NCBI GenBank assembly: GCA_013373125.1
Contig: JABXIK010000010.1
Coordinates: forward strand, 1-45,061
Length of the DNA: 45,061 nt
Source: Gammaproteobacteria bacterium
Lineage (GTDB): Bacteria > Pseudomonadota > Gammaproteobacteria > Pseudomonadales > Oceanobacteraceae
Reading direction: 5' to 3'
Shown here: positions 8,292 to 16,565 of the stretch, piece by piece
Position numbering within the stretch: the first letter of the stretch is position 1
Layout of the letters: every line of letters begins with the position of its first letter
Position numbers and translations under genes: made by a program
Notes under the pieces: model-generated
Database searches by the model: none
What the model saw: only the letters and a program-made list of their open reading frames with translations
What the model was told of the DNA's origin: nothing

Positions 8292-9566
8292 TTAAGTTTT
8301 AGGAAAATAATTCGGCTTTTCATCAATCCCCAATAATTCTCGACGAATCAAATCCAAACCCGCACTGGCCACATATTCTTGAAAGCGCTGGCGCGAAAAT
8401 GGAAAGAATAACTTAGTCGTTTTAATTTCTGAGCGATTGCCCCAAGCCACCCAAACCGTACCAACGGGTTTGTCATCGCTGCCACCACTAGGACCTGCGA
8501 TACCACTTACAGCTATGGCCCAATCGCTGCCGCTTTTTTCAAGTGCACCTTGTGCCATTTCTATTACCACTTCTTTTGATACGGCGCCGTGTTTTTCTAA
8601 AGTGGTTTCGCTCACGCCCACCATGGCAGTTTTCATTTCGTTAGAGTAGGTAACAAAGCCTGCGCCAAACACGGCGGATGAGCCCGCTACCGATGTGATC
8701 TTGGATGCAATCAGTCCGCCTGTGCAAGATTCCACCGTGGTGATGGTTTGCTGTTTTTCTGCCAGTAATTGCACAAGATGCTCTGGTAGTTGCAAGTTGC
8801 CTTCACCGATCACATGACCATTTAAGATTTGTTTGATTTGTTGGGTTAAGCCGTCAATTTTTGCTTCGGCTTGTTTCGAGTGGGCGGTAAGTTTCACTTC
8901 CACTTGCGGATACGCGGCACGAAATCCCAAATCAATATCACACGGCCAATCCGGTATGTGCTTACGTAGTTTTAATTGTAATGACGATTCGCCAATACCA
9001 AATACTTGTAAGCGTTTAGTGGAGTGCGGCTCGATGTTATTAAAACGCTGAGTCAGTAGCGGCAAAATACTGTGGCTGAGCATGGCATCCAGTTCGCTCG
9101 GCACGCCGGGAGTGAATAACATTAAACAATTGTTGTGTTCGCAATAAAATCCAGGGGCGCTGCCATTAGTGTTTTCTAAAATTGAAACCGCTTGCGGTAA
9201 GATGCCTTGCTTTTTATTGGCATCGTTCATGGGGTAATTGAGTTTTTTACACCAAGCTTCAATCTGTGCGATAGCCGTAGGGTGTTCAATTAATGGTGAG
9301 CTAATGACTTGGGCTAAGGCTTCAGCGGTTTTGTCATCTTCTGTGGGGCCTAAGCCGCCATTCACTAATAGAATATCCGCTTGCTGGCTTTGGCTTTGCA
9401 TCTCTGCGATTAAATCTTCTAAACAATCACCCACAGTGACTTTTTTACTGGGGCGCAAACCTAGGGTAGAAAAGTGATCGGCAATCATGGCGCTGTTGCT
9501 GTCGATGATGTCGCCGCTCATGATTTCATCGCCTGTGAGTAACAGGTGGACTTTAGGCTGAGTCAT
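8292..9566 (-). CDS. cinA: CinA: nicotinamide-nucleotide amidohydrolase with MoCF-like domain
   Basis: A 424-residue full-length CinA. The N-terminal molybdopterin-binding-like (COG1058) domain, about 1-170, has TGDEIMSGDIIDSNS and NGGLGPTEDDKT. The C-terminal PncC domain, about 255-415, has ESCTGGLIASKIT and VSGIAGPSGG. PncC deamidates NMN to nicotinate mononucleotide in pyridine-nucleotide salvage; the N-terminal domain is linked to ADP-ribose pyrophosphatase activity in some members. Many gammaproteobacteria carry only the short C-terminal form, so the two-domain form is notable. It is divergent from recJ with just 45 bases between starts. Confidence 0.95.
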   Translation of the reverse strand: MTQPKVHLLLTGDEIMSGDIIDSNSAMIADHFSTLGLRPSKKVTVGDCLEDLIAEMQSQSQQADILLVNGGLGPTEDDKTAEALAQVISSPLIEHPTAIAQIEAWCKKLNYPMNDANKKQGILPQAVSILENTNGSAPGFYCEHNNCLMLFTPGVPSELDAMLSHSILPLLTQRFNNIEPHSTKRLQVFGIGESSLQLKLRKHIPDWPCDIDLGFRAAYPQVEVKLTAHSKQAEAKIDGLTQQIKQILNGHVIGEGNLQLPEHLVQLLAEKQQTITTVESCTGGLIASKITSVAGSSAVFGAGFVTYSNEMKTAMVGVSETTLEKHGAVSKEVVIEMAQGALEKSGSDWAIAVSGIAGPSGGSDDKPVGTVWVAWGNRSEIKTTKLFFPFSRQRFQEYVASAGLDLIRRELLGIDEKPNYFPKT

Positions 9567-9611
9567 AATATCTGCTTTCTTGAATAACTGTGACTGCGTA
9601 CAATTGTCGCC

Positions 9612-11357
9612 ATGAATATTGAAATTATACGCCGCGAAATGGATACCAGTCTGCCTTTATTGCAGCGAATTTTCCATGCCCGCGGCTTGACACCTGAACA
9701 TTTAGATTTCTCTTTAAAAGGCTTGATGGATATTCAGGCGCTAAAAGGCATGCAGGCCGCGTGTGATCTATTAGTGAGCGCCATTAGCGCGCAAGAAAAG
9801 ATCTTAATCGTGGGTGACTTTGATGTGGATGGCGCGACCAGTACGGCGCTTGCTGTGGATGCACTGACTCAGCTGGGTGCCTTGCATGTGAATTATGTGG
9901 TGCCTAATCGGTTTGAATACGGCTATGGCTTATCCAGCGAAATTGTAGATTACGCGTATAAAACGTTCCAGCCGGATTTGATCATCACTGTGGATAACGG
10001 CATCTCAAGTTTTGATGGGGTTGCCCGAGCTAAAGCCTTGGGTATGAAAGTATTGGTAACGGATCACCATTTAGCGGCGGATCATTTGCCCGCAGCCGAT
10101 GCGATAGTGAACCCGAATCAGCCTGGTTGTGAATTTTCATCTAAGTCTGCGTGTGGTTGTGCTGTGATTTTTTATGTCATGTGTGGATTGCGCTCGGCCT
10201 TGATTCAGTCTGGGCGAGCGCCTGCCAGTTTGCCTAACATGGCACAGTATTTAGATTTAGTGGCGCTAGCCACGGTAGCGGATGTGGTGCCGTTAGATGC
10301 AAACAATCGTATTTTGGTGGAGCAAGGTTTACGTCGTATTCGTTCAGGTTATGCACGGCCGGGGATTCAGGCTTTGTTGCAAGTATCAAAAAAGAATCCA
10401 ACACAATTAACCAGTAAAGATTTTGGTTTTGCTTTAGGGCCAAGACTCAATGCAGCCGGTCGTATGGATGATATGAGTGTCGGCATTGAATGTTTGTTAT
10501 CACGAAACCCTGATCATGCCGTCATGATTGCGCAATCGTTGGATGAATTAAATCAAGATCGCAAACTGGTAGAAGGGCAAATGCAGCAAGAAGCCTTAGC
10601 CCATCTCGAGAAAATGAGCGTGCAAGCGGATAACAAGGTGAGTGTGTGTTTGTATCAGCCTCAATGGCATCAAGGGGTGATTGGTTTATTGGCTTCGCGC
10701 ATAAAAGAAAAGTTGTATCGCCCTGTGATTGCATTTGCGCCAGCGCAAGACGGCTTAACCGATGCCGAGATGCAAGATGGTGAATTTGAATTAAAAGGCA
10801 GCGGCCGCTCGATTCCGGGGTTTCATTTACGTGATGCTTTGGATTTGGTGGCGAAAAAAATTCCCCACGTATTGAGCAAATTTGGCGGTCACGCCATGGC
10901 CGCAGGCTTATCCATTAAGCAAAAACATTTAGCCGAATTTGAAGCGGCGTTTGAACAGGTTTCACAAACGTTATTAACTCCTGAGTTGCTAGTGAATCAA
11001 GTGGTGACCGATGGTGCGCCCCATGCTCAGGACTTCACGATCAATACCGCAAGGCAATTACGCTTCATGGCTCCTTGGGGGCAAAATTTTCCGGAGCCTT
11101 TGTTTGATGATACCTTCAAGATTTTGAATCATCGCTTATTAGGCGCGGATAAAAATCATTTAAAGTTAACGCTGCAAGTGCCTAATAGCCATTTGGCGGT
11201 GGATGCTATTTTATTTGGTATCGAACGTCATGGCATTACACCTACCATGGTGGCGAATATGCAAAGCGCACACATTGTATTTGAAATGGATGTGAATGAG
11301 TTTCGTGGGCAAGAAACCGTGCAATTGATTATTCGGCATTTATCCCCGCGTGTATAG
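9612..11357 (+). CDS. recJ: Single-stranded-DNA-specific 5'-3' exonuclease RecJ
   Basis: A 581-residue DHH-superfamily exonuclease used in RecFOR recombination and mismatch repair. The metal-binding motifs are GDFDVDGATST (from Gly68) and the signature DHH at 151-153. The DHHA1 domain carries GSGRSIPGFHLRDAL and KFGGHAMAAGLSI, and a C-terminal OB-like region follows. Length is normal. No Shine-Dalgarno precedes the ATG. A -10-like TACAAT at 9599-9604 ends only 7 bases before it, so the message may be nearly leaderless. Presence near dsbC-hom-thrC is as in Pseudomonas. Confidence 0.96.
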   Translation: MNIEIIRREMDTSLPLLQRIFHARGLTPEHLDFSLKGLMDIQALKGMQAACDLLVSAISAQEKILIVGDFDVDGATSTALAVDALTQLGALHVNYVVPNRFEYGYGLSSEIVDYAYKTFQPDLIITVDNGISSFDGVARAKALGMKVLVTDHHLAADHLPAADAIVNPNQPGCEFSSKSACGCAVIFYVMCGLRSALIQSGRAPASLPNMAQYLDLVALATVADVVPLDANNRILVEQGLRRIRSGYARPGIQALLQVSKKNPTQLTSKDFGFALGPRLNAAGRMDDMSVGIECLLSRNPDHAVMIAQSLDELNQDRKLVEGQMQQEALAHLEKMSVQADNKVSVCLYQPQWHQGVIGLLASRIKEKLYRPVIAFAPAQDGLTDAEMQDGEFELKGSGRSIPGFHLRDALDLVAKKIPHVLSKFGGHAMAAGLSIKQKHLAEFEAAFEQVSQTLLTPELLVNQVVTDGAPHAQDFTINTARQLRFMAPWGQNFPEPLFDDTFKILNHRLLGADKNHLKLTLQVPNSHLAVDAILFGIERHGITPTMVANMQSAHIVFEMDVNEFRGQETVQLIIRHLSPRV

Positions 11358-11360
11358 ATA

Positions 11361-11424
11361 AGCAGTGGGTCGCATACAGCCCGACGAAAATAGTTGCTGG
11401 CGGGCAGTGCCCACCCTACGAAAG
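11361..11424. repeat. Possible REP-like element after recJ
   Basis: GTGGG (11365-11369) pairs with CCCAC (11410-11414). It encloses GTCG/CGAC and GGGCAGTGCCC short dyads in an otherwise AT-richer gap. No T-tract follows. The sequence style (GGGCAGTGCCCACCCTACG) resembles repeated extragenic palindromes known to me from other proteobacteria. Support is weak. Confidence 0.35.
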
Positions 11425-11489
11425 CTAAACAAAATCGCCTTAGATGCGCGAACATTCGACACTTTTAATGAGTGGTTTCTGCATTCCTG

Positions 11490-12377
11490 TTATCGATTCA
11501 AGATCGGTAAAATCTGCTGTGCCCAAAGGGGTTCTTTAAATTTTTCACGAAACCAGCCTAGGTGCCCAACAAATTGCCCTTGAGTGTCTTCTTGTGTCAG
11601 GCGCTGATGAGTCACATTGGCACCGCTGAAAAAACCATGCAATGAATCGATGTTAGCTTTTGACATCATTTCATCATCTTCAAACGAAATGGCGGTGATG
11701 GGGATGTTCACGGTCGCATATTGGTTGCGTAGCGTTTTCCCTTCGTAGCCAACGGCGTATTCTTTATTTAAACACCAGCGGCGCCATTGGCGCATGACAT
11801 TCGCGGGTAAGTCGCCGACCATGTTAAGTTTTTTTCCGGGAAAATAACCCATTAAATTCACGCTAATCGGTGCGACGAAGTACCATAAAAACCACACCAT
11901 TTTTTTCGTCGGCGGCGAGTTCTCACGCCAGTAACCACTGCCGGCGGCAAGGGTGATGGCTTGTTTAATCTGGTTGATGTTGCTGGTCATACCTAATAGT
12001 TGAGCGCCCACACTGTGGCCAATCCATTGAATGGGCAGATCAGGGTATTGCGCTTGGGCAAACGCTAGCATCGCATTACAGTCTTGTTCTCCCCAACCTA
12101 GGATATCGGTTTTGCAGTGCTTTAAAGGCGTATTGAGCGATTGCCCTGTGCCAACATAATCAAAGGTAATTACATGGTGATGATTCTCGCTTAAGAACTT
12201 GGCAAACTTTTCATAGCACTGTTGTACGACGCCCATGGCACCGGCCATGATCACAACGGACTTGGCTTGCGGGGCCGTAAACAAACGTGTCGATAGCACG
12301 CTGCCGTTTTGTGTGGTGATGAGGTGATCGGAAATATCACTTTGGGTAAGGGGTGTATCAATGGCATGTACAGACAT
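11490..12377 (-). CDS. Alpha/beta hydrolase (COG4757-like)
   Basis: A 295-residue predicted serine hydrolase without a signal peptide. The nucleophile elbow GHSVG places the serine at 122. A likely acid is in SFEDDEM (Asp234/235), and the histidine is His272 in GHLGW. The oxyanion region is GAMGV. Substrate unknown. The start lies 19 bases after the stop of the marR gene, so the two are one operon under the dyad at 12826-12865. That arrangement suggests an enzyme detoxifying or degrading the MarR ligand. That is inference. Confidence 0.8.
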   Translation of the reverse strand: MSVHAIDTPLTQSDISDHLITTQNGSVLSTRLFTAPQAKSVVIMAGAMGVVQQCYEKFAKFLSENHHHVITFDYVGTGQSLNTPLKHCKTDILGWGEQDCNAMLAFAQAQYPDLPIQWIGHSVGAQLLGMTSNINQIKQAITLAAGSGYWRENSPPTKKMVWFLWYFVAPISVNLMGYFPGKKLNMVGDLPANVMRQWRRWCLNKEYAVGYEGKTLRNQYATVNIPITAISFEDDEMMSKANIDSLHGFFSGANVTHQRLTQEDTQGQFVGHLGWFREKFKEPLWAQQILPILNR

Positions 12378-12396
12378 ATTAGAACCTCAGCTCTCA

Positions 12397-12810
12397 CTAA
12401 AACGCAGTGAGTAAATGATTTAAAAATTTAACGACGGTTTGTATTTCTTCGTCGCTAAAACCCGCTGTCATGAGTTGGTTTAGTTGTTTGATCAAAGGCT
12501 TGGTGTTGCGTAGTTTTTCTTTGCCTAAATCAGTGAGGTACATGCGCGATGCACGACCGTCATTGGGGCAGGGCTGGCGCAGGATGAGGCCGTTGGTTTC
12601 CATGCGATTTGCCAAGCCGGTGAGGGCAGAGTTATTTAGGTTTAACGTACTGGCCATGTCTTTTAACAGACAACCTTCGTTTTCTTTGATCAGCATAAGC
12701 GCCCCAAGCTGAGTAATGCTGATACCTAAATGATCTTCCGTATTTTGATCCGCGTATTTATAGACACGGTGACGGGCTTTATTAAGCAAATAAAAAAGTC
12801 TTTGTTCCAC
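12397..12810 (-). CDS. MarR-family transcriptional regulator
   Basis: A 137-residue winged-helix regulator. The helix-turn-helix (KDMASTLNLNNSALTGLANRMETNGLI) and the wing (PNDGRASRMYLTDLG) are clear. Helices at both ends form the dimer interface. The start is a GTG at 12810-12808 with no strong Shine-Dalgarno. Its promoter region contains two CACATGTG palindromes in a 15-bp perfect inverted repeat, as expected for an autorepressor. It shares an operon with the downstream hydrolase. Confidence 0.92.
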   Translation of the reverse strand: MEQRLFYLLNKARHRVYKYADQNTEDHLGISITQLGALMLIKENEGCLLKDMASTLNLNNSALTGLANRMETNGLILRQPCPNDGRASRMYLTDLGKEKLRNTKPLIKQLNQLMTAGFSDEEIQTVVKFLNHLLTAF

Positions 12811-12825
12811 AACTCAATTACCAAG

Positions 12826-12873
12826 TACTACACATGTGAAATAAATATAGTTCACATGTGTAGTATTTTGCAA
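12826..12873 (-). promoter_or_regulatory. marR promoter with double palindromic operator
   Basis: Arms 12826-12840 and 12851-12865 are a perfect 15-bp inverted repeat with a 10-base spacer. Each arm contains the palindrome CACATGTG (12831-12838 and 12853-12860), with centres 22 bp apart, about two helical turns. On the minus strand, -35 TTGCAA (12868-12873) and -10 TATATT (12844-12849) are 18 bp apart. One palindrome therefore sits in the spacer and the other near the transcription start. Ideal geometry for MarR repression. Confidence 0.8.
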
Positions 12874-12881
12874 GACCTTAT

Positions 12882-13754
12882 TTATGCGATGGCTTGTGTG
12901 TTTGGAGTGAGTACCTCTGCAAAGGCTTTCATTGCTGGGGTGAAGGCGTCTTTACGCCAAATAAGAGCGGTATTAGTGTGGCTCCATTTTCGGCTTAGGG
13001 TATGGCGCTGTACGCTATTGGAAAAGGTATAAGTGTCTAGCAGGGCTTTGGGCACCATGCATACGCCCATGCCGGCAGCCACGCAGCTGAGCATGGTGTG
13101 ATAAGAGTTGATTTCCACGACGCGCGGAATGCAATGCCCAGCTTGAAGCCAGCTGGTTAGGCGATTGCGATAAGCGCACTTAGGGTTGAAGCCAATGACG
13201 GTGGGTTGCTCGCCAAGGTCTTTCGGGCTTTTGATGGGTGGATGACTTAAGCTAGAAACCAAGATGAGTTCTTCATCGAACATGGGCTGAATGCCCAAGC
13301 GAGAATCTTTGGCCGGGTCAGCCACCAAGGCTAAATCGAGATTCCCTTGTAATACCTCTTCAATTAATAAACCAGTGGGGGCTGAGCGCATGTTGAGTTG
13401 CACACTAGGGTAACGCTCATGAAATTGCTGCAAAGGCTCTACTATGCGAGTGGCGGCCACCGCATCCATGGAGCCGATGCGCAGCAACCCCGCAGGCTCA
13501 CTGTCTTGAAGTTGGTGTTTTGCCGCCTGTGCCAGCGCCAAAATTTGATTGGCGTAATCTAAAAGCTGCTTGCCTGCTGGGGCAATTTTAAGACGGTTTT
13601 TCTCGCGGATAAAAAGCGCTTTGCCCAGTTCGTCCTCTAATTTTTGAATGCGTGTGGTGACGTTTGAAGGTACGCGATTCAAGTTCTCTGCAGCGCGTGT
13701 AATACTGCCACTACTGGCCACTTCTTTGAACACAACAAGATCTGATATTTCCAT
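12882..13754 (-). CDS. LysR-family transcriptional regulator
   Basis: A 290-residue LTTR. The N-terminal helix-turn-helix covers about 3-60 (VFKEVASSGSITRAAENLN, then VTTRIQKLEDELG). The C-terminal co-inducer domain follows (LRIGSMDAVAA; CVAAGMGVCMVPKALL). The ATG at 13754 is chosen because AGAGGT lies about 7 bases upstream. A GTG two codons earlier is possible. It is divergent from the EamA exporter at 13879, with two dyads between them, so it most likely controls that exporter and itself. The ligand is unknown. It is not co-oriented with the neighbouring marR operon in any obvious regulatory sense. Confidence 0.93.
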   Translation of the reverse strand: MEISDLVVFKEVASSGSITRAAENLNRVPSNVTTRIQKLEDELGKALFIREKNRLKIAPAGKQLLDYANQILALAQAAKHQLQDSEPAGLLRIGSMDAVAATRIVEPLQQFHERYPSVQLNMRSAPTGLLIEEVLQGNLDLALVADPAKDSRLGIQPMFDEELILVSSLSHPPIKSPKDLGEQPTVIGFNPKCAYRNRLTSWLQAGHCIPRVVEINSYHTMLSCVAAGMGVCMVPKALLDTYTFSNSVQRHTLSRKWSHTNTALIWRKDAFTPAMKAFAEVLTPNTQAIA

Positions 13755-13772
13755 ACACACCTCTTAAGTGCC

Positions 13773-13832
13773 GAATCATATATTCTTTATTTGAGAATAT
13801 ATGATTCATAATAATTCATTTTTAATGAATTA
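13773..13832. promoter_or_regulatory. Two LysR-type operator dyads between divergent genes
   Basis: Dyad 1 has perfect 14-bp arms (13773-13786 and 13794-13807) around TTATTTG. Dyad 2 has 9-bp arms (13812-13820 and 13824-13832) around TTT. They lie between the LysR start (13754) and the exporter start (13879). The two-site layout fits LTTR recognition plus activation sites. No confident -10/-35 pair was found. Confidence 0.75.
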
Positions 13833-13878
13833 AATTTACGACTAGACTCCGCCTAAATCAAGTGGAAAGTTGCTGTTC

Positions 13879-14805
13879 ATGTCACTACTTAATCAACAAG
13901 ATCAATCAGGCTATGTCTTTGGTATGGGAGCGGTATTGTTATGGTCTGGGTTTATCTTGGTCTCACGCCTAGGGGGCATAAGTGAGTTGAATCACTATGA
14001 CGTAGTGGCATTACGTTATGCCACTTGTGCGTTAATTGTATTACCTATTTGGTGGTTTAAATTTCGTTTCAACGTTTTTCAATGGCGCTATGTTGCAGCG
14101 GCTTTAGTGGGGGGCTTGGGGTATGCTTTGTGTACGTTTCATGGATTTCAATTAGCGCCTGCATCCCATGGTGCATTGTTACTGCCAGGGGCGATGCCGT
14201 TATTTATCTTTTTATTGGCATTGAGTGTTGGGCAAGCCAAATTAAATATGCAAAGTGTATTCAGTGTGGCTGTGATTAGTGCTGGGATTTTAATTTTATT
14301 TTTCGGGCAGGTGTCTAATCAACAAGTGGATGCATCCATTTTAATGGGGGATGGCTTATTTTTATTGGGCGCATTTTTTTGGGGTGTGTTTTCTATTTTG
14401 ATCAAGCGCTGGGGTTTGTCTCCATGGCAGGTGACCATCAGCATGGCGCTGCTAACCAGTATCATGTATTTGCCGTTTTACATTATGTTTGCACCAAAGA
14501 ATATTGCTTTGCATTTATGGCCTGAAATGGGTTTGCAAATGTTTTATCAAGGATTCTTAGCTACGATTGTTCAAATGCTGTTATACGTGCGGGCGGTGGC
14601 ATTAATCGGTGCATCGGGCATGGGGGCGTTGATGGCGTTAGTGCCTTTAATTGCTGGTGTGGCTGCGTTGATTTTATTTGATGAGCCAGCAACGGTTTCA
14701 TTATTGATTGGCTTGTTATGTGTGGCATTGGGTGCCTGGTTAAATCATTCACCTCTGCTTGGAAAATATTTGAGCAGTGGTGCCGTTTTAAAAACACAAC
14801 GTTAA
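13879..14805 (+). CDS. EamA/DMT-family transporter
   Basis: A 308-residue inner-membrane protein with about ten hydrophobic helices arranged as two EamA repeats (about 15-145 and 160-295). Typical sequence includes GAVLLWSGFILVSRLGG and GLFLLGAFFWGVFSILIKRWG. DMT proteins usually export metabolites or amino acids; the substrate here is not readable. The ATG at 13879 is chosen over an in-frame TTG at 13870. It is divergent from a LysR regulator and followed after 20 bases by a small tautomerase gene, probably one operon. Confidence 0.9.
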   Translation: MSLLNQQDQSGYVFGMGAVLLWSGFILVSRLGGISELNHYDVVALRYATCALIVLPIWWFKFRFNVFQWRYVAAALVGGLGYALCTFHGFQLAPASHGALLLPGAMPLFIFLLALSVGQAKLNMQSVFSVAVISAGILILFFGQVSNQQVDASILMGDGLFLLGAFFWGVFSILIKRWGLSPWQVTISMALLTSIMYLPFYIMFAPKNIALHLWPEMGLQMFYQGFLATIVQMLLYVRAVALIGASGMGALMALVPLIAGVAALILFDEPATVSLLIGLLCVALGAWLNHSPLLGKYLSSGAVLKTQR

Positions 14806-14825
14806 ATCATCAAAAGGAGAAAATG

Positions 14826-15029
14826 ATGCCATACGTCAATATTAAAGTGACCGATGAGCAGGTAACCAAAGAACAAAAAGCGGCGCTGATAAAAGGCGCA
14901 ACTCAGTTATTGGTCGATGTGCTTAATAAAAATCCAGCCACTACATTTGTGGTGATTGATGAAGTGAACACAGATAACTGGGGCGTTGGGGGAGAGGTGG
15001 TGACAGAGCTGAGAAAAAAGCAAGCCTGA
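14826..15029 (+). CDS. Tautomerase family protein (4-oxalocrotonate tautomerase-like)
   Basis: A 67-residue protein. AGGAG at 14815-14819 favours the second of two adjacent ATGs (14826), so the product begins MPYVNIKVTDEQ. After Met removal Pro1 would be the catalytic base of this family. DEVNTDNWGVGGEVV is typical of the C-terminal half. Such enzymes tautomerise or hydrolyse small aromatic-derived keto acids; the real substrate is unknown. It is co-directional with the EamA exporter, so both are probably under LysR control. Confidence 0.88.
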   Translation: MPYVNIKVTDEQVTKEQKAALIKGATQLLVDVLNKNPATTFVVIDEVNTDNWGVGGEVVTELRKKQA

Positions 15030-15049
15030 TTCATAAGGTGAATCAGGCT
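15023..15049. terminator. Hairpin between tautomerase and flavoprotein genes
   Basis: A perfect 11-bp stem (15023-15033 with 15039-15049) with loop TAAGG, overlapping the tautomerase stop codon. No T-tract follows on the plus strand. On the minus strand a run of six T comes three bases later, so it best serves the flavoprotein gene. Confidence 0.6.
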
Positions 15050-15055
15050 ATGTAA

Positions 15056-15958
15056 TTAAATGCAGGCTTGAATTAAAGATTGATGCACAGCGGCTCCGGC
15101 CATGACACCGGAAGCCGATGCAAATGTGGCATTTTGCCATTGATTGCTAATGTCACCACACGCATAAACCCCTTCGACACTGGTGAGTTTAAAGTCATCG
15201 GTTTTTATGCTTTCGCCCGTGTCGCTGTTTTCAATTTCACACCCTAACGATGCGGCAATGGGACTCGCCATCAAGGTTTTTCCGCCCACATACATGGCGC
15301 CAATTTCAATGACACGTCCATCGGCTAAACGTACACCGTCTATATTGGGAGCATCACCTAAAACTTCTATGACAGGCGTGTTTTCTATGGTGACGCCACG
15401 CTTTTGTAAAAATGCTAATTCTTCTTCATCGGGAATAAATTCCCCTTGAGTGAACAAGGTCGTTACCCCCCAGTCAGGGAGCATGGCGGCTTGATGGGAT
15501 GACATGGCAGAGGTTGCTAACACGCCCATAGCATGGTGCTTTAATTCATGGCCATGGCAATAAGGGCAGTGCACTATTGTTTGTCCCCAGCGCTCTTTCA
15601 GGCCTGGTAATTCTGGTAGCTTATCCACAAGTCCCGTTGCCAAAATCAGTCTATGGCTGGTCAGCTCTGTGCCGTCTGTCAATGTCACCACAAAGCCTTG
15701 TTCGGTTTTTGTGGCGCTCTCGGCTTTGCCATTTACCAAGGTGAATGTGTTGTATTTGGATAGTTGCTGGGTGGCTTTTTCGCGAATGGCGCTCGGGGTT
15801 TCGCCGTCCAGTGTGAAAAAACCATGGGAGGCACTGGCAAAGCGATTACGTGGTTGGGCGGCATCAATCACGGTGACTGTACGTTGCCCCCGTGAAAGCT
15901 GCATAGCCGCGGAAAGGCCGGCAAAACTACCGCCGATGATGATCACATCTTGTTTCAT
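15056..15958 (-). CDS. Thioredoxin reductase-like NAD(P)/FAD-dependent oxidoreductase
   Basis: A 300-residue flavoprotein. The FAD dinucleotide-binding motif is GGSFAGLSAA (residues 9-18). A redox-type CPYC pair lies at 131-134 inside HCPYCHGHE. The second FAD motif is EGVYACGDIS. The size and the HCPYCHGHE context resemble the small thioredoxin-reductase-like group whose partner is often unknown. It is divergent from the Rrf2 regulator at 16082, across paired operator dyads, which suggests thiol- or redox-dependent induction. The electron acceptor cannot be read from sequence. Confidence 0.88.
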   Translation of the reverse strand: MKQDVIIIGGSFAGLSAAMQLSRGQRTVTVIDAAQPRNRFASASHGFFTLDGETPSAIREKATQQLSKYNTFTLVNGKAESATKTEQGFVVTLTDGTELTSHRLILATGLVDKLPELPGLKERWGQTIVHCPYCHGHELKHHAMGVLATSAMSSHQAAMLPDWGVTTLFTQGEFIPDEEELAFLQKRGVTIENTPVIEVLGDAPNIDGVRLADGRVIEIGAMYVGGKTLMASPIAASLGCEIENSDTGESIKTDDFKLTSVEGVYACGDISNQWQNATFASASGVMAGAAVHQSLIQACI

Positions 15959-15983
15959 GTCGGATATCTCTTAATTTCCATTT

Positions 15984-16052
15984 CATGAAACATATTAAGT
16001 TACATAAGAATGAAGTGTCAATACATGTAACTTTAAAAGTTTCATGTATAAT
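15984..16052. promoter_or_regulatory. Paired Rrf2 operator dyads and rrf2 promoter
   Basis: A 22-bp inverted repeat (15984-16005 with 16025-16046) agrees at all but a few central positions. Each arm is itself a dyad: the right one, 16025-16045, reads ATG-AACTTT-A-AAAGTT-CAT apart from two symmetric mismatches. The centres are about 40 bp apart, close to four helical turns. A perfect -10, TATAAT (16047-16052), abuts the right dyad, so binding there would block rrf2 transcription. The left dyad faces the flavoprotein gene. Confidence 0.8.
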
Positions 16053-16081
16053 GAGCCCAATCCCGCAAACAGGCCGAAAAC

Positions 16082-16531
16082 ATGAGAAAAGACAGTCGCT
16101 TATCGCGCATGCTGCATGTGTTAATTCATATGGATCATTTAGATGGTCCGGCCACGTCTGAGAAAATGGCCACTATGTTAAGCACCAATCCAGTGGTGGT
16201 GAGACGCACGATGGCCCATCTGCGAGATCAGGGGTATGTGGCGTCGGTGAAAGGTCACGGCGGAGGCTGGACGTTGGCGGTGCCACTATCCAATATTACT
16301 TTGTTAGATATTCATCAGGCTTTAGGGGATAGCTCGGTGTTCACCATAGGGCTAACCGACGAGCATACAAATTGCCCCATTGAGATTGCCGTGAATCTCG
16401 CCATCCGTGACGCCATGGAACAAGCCGAGGCTTTGTTATTGGAGCGATTTAAGCAAGTAACATTGGATAAGTTGACAGCTGGCTTTGCTGATTTTCAGGC
16501 TGAGCATCATGAACCAAGCCCAGTGGAATAA
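16082..16531 (+). CDS. Rrf2-family transcriptional regulator
   Basis: A 149-residue winged-helix protein. The helix-turn-helix (SEKMATMLSTNPVVVRRTMAHL) is followed by the wing VKGHGGGWTLAVP. Only one cysteine, Cys98, is present. The three-cysteine iron-sulfur site of IscR or NsrR is absent, so it belongs with the YwnA/CymR-like members. It is divergent from the CPYC flavoprotein, with paired operators between, so the two form a regulator-target pair. A single-Cys thiol switch is possible but unproven. Confidence 0.9.
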   Translation: MRKDSRLSRMLHVLIHMDHLDGPATSEKMATMLSTNPVVVRRTMAHLRDQGYVASVKGHGGGWTLAVPLSNITLLDIHQALGDSSVFTIGLTDEHTNCPIEIAVNLAIRDAMEQAEALLLERFKQVTLDKLTAGFADFQAEHHEPSPVE

Positions 16532-16565
16532 TGGCTGGGCTTGGTAAGAAATGAGAAATGTAAAT

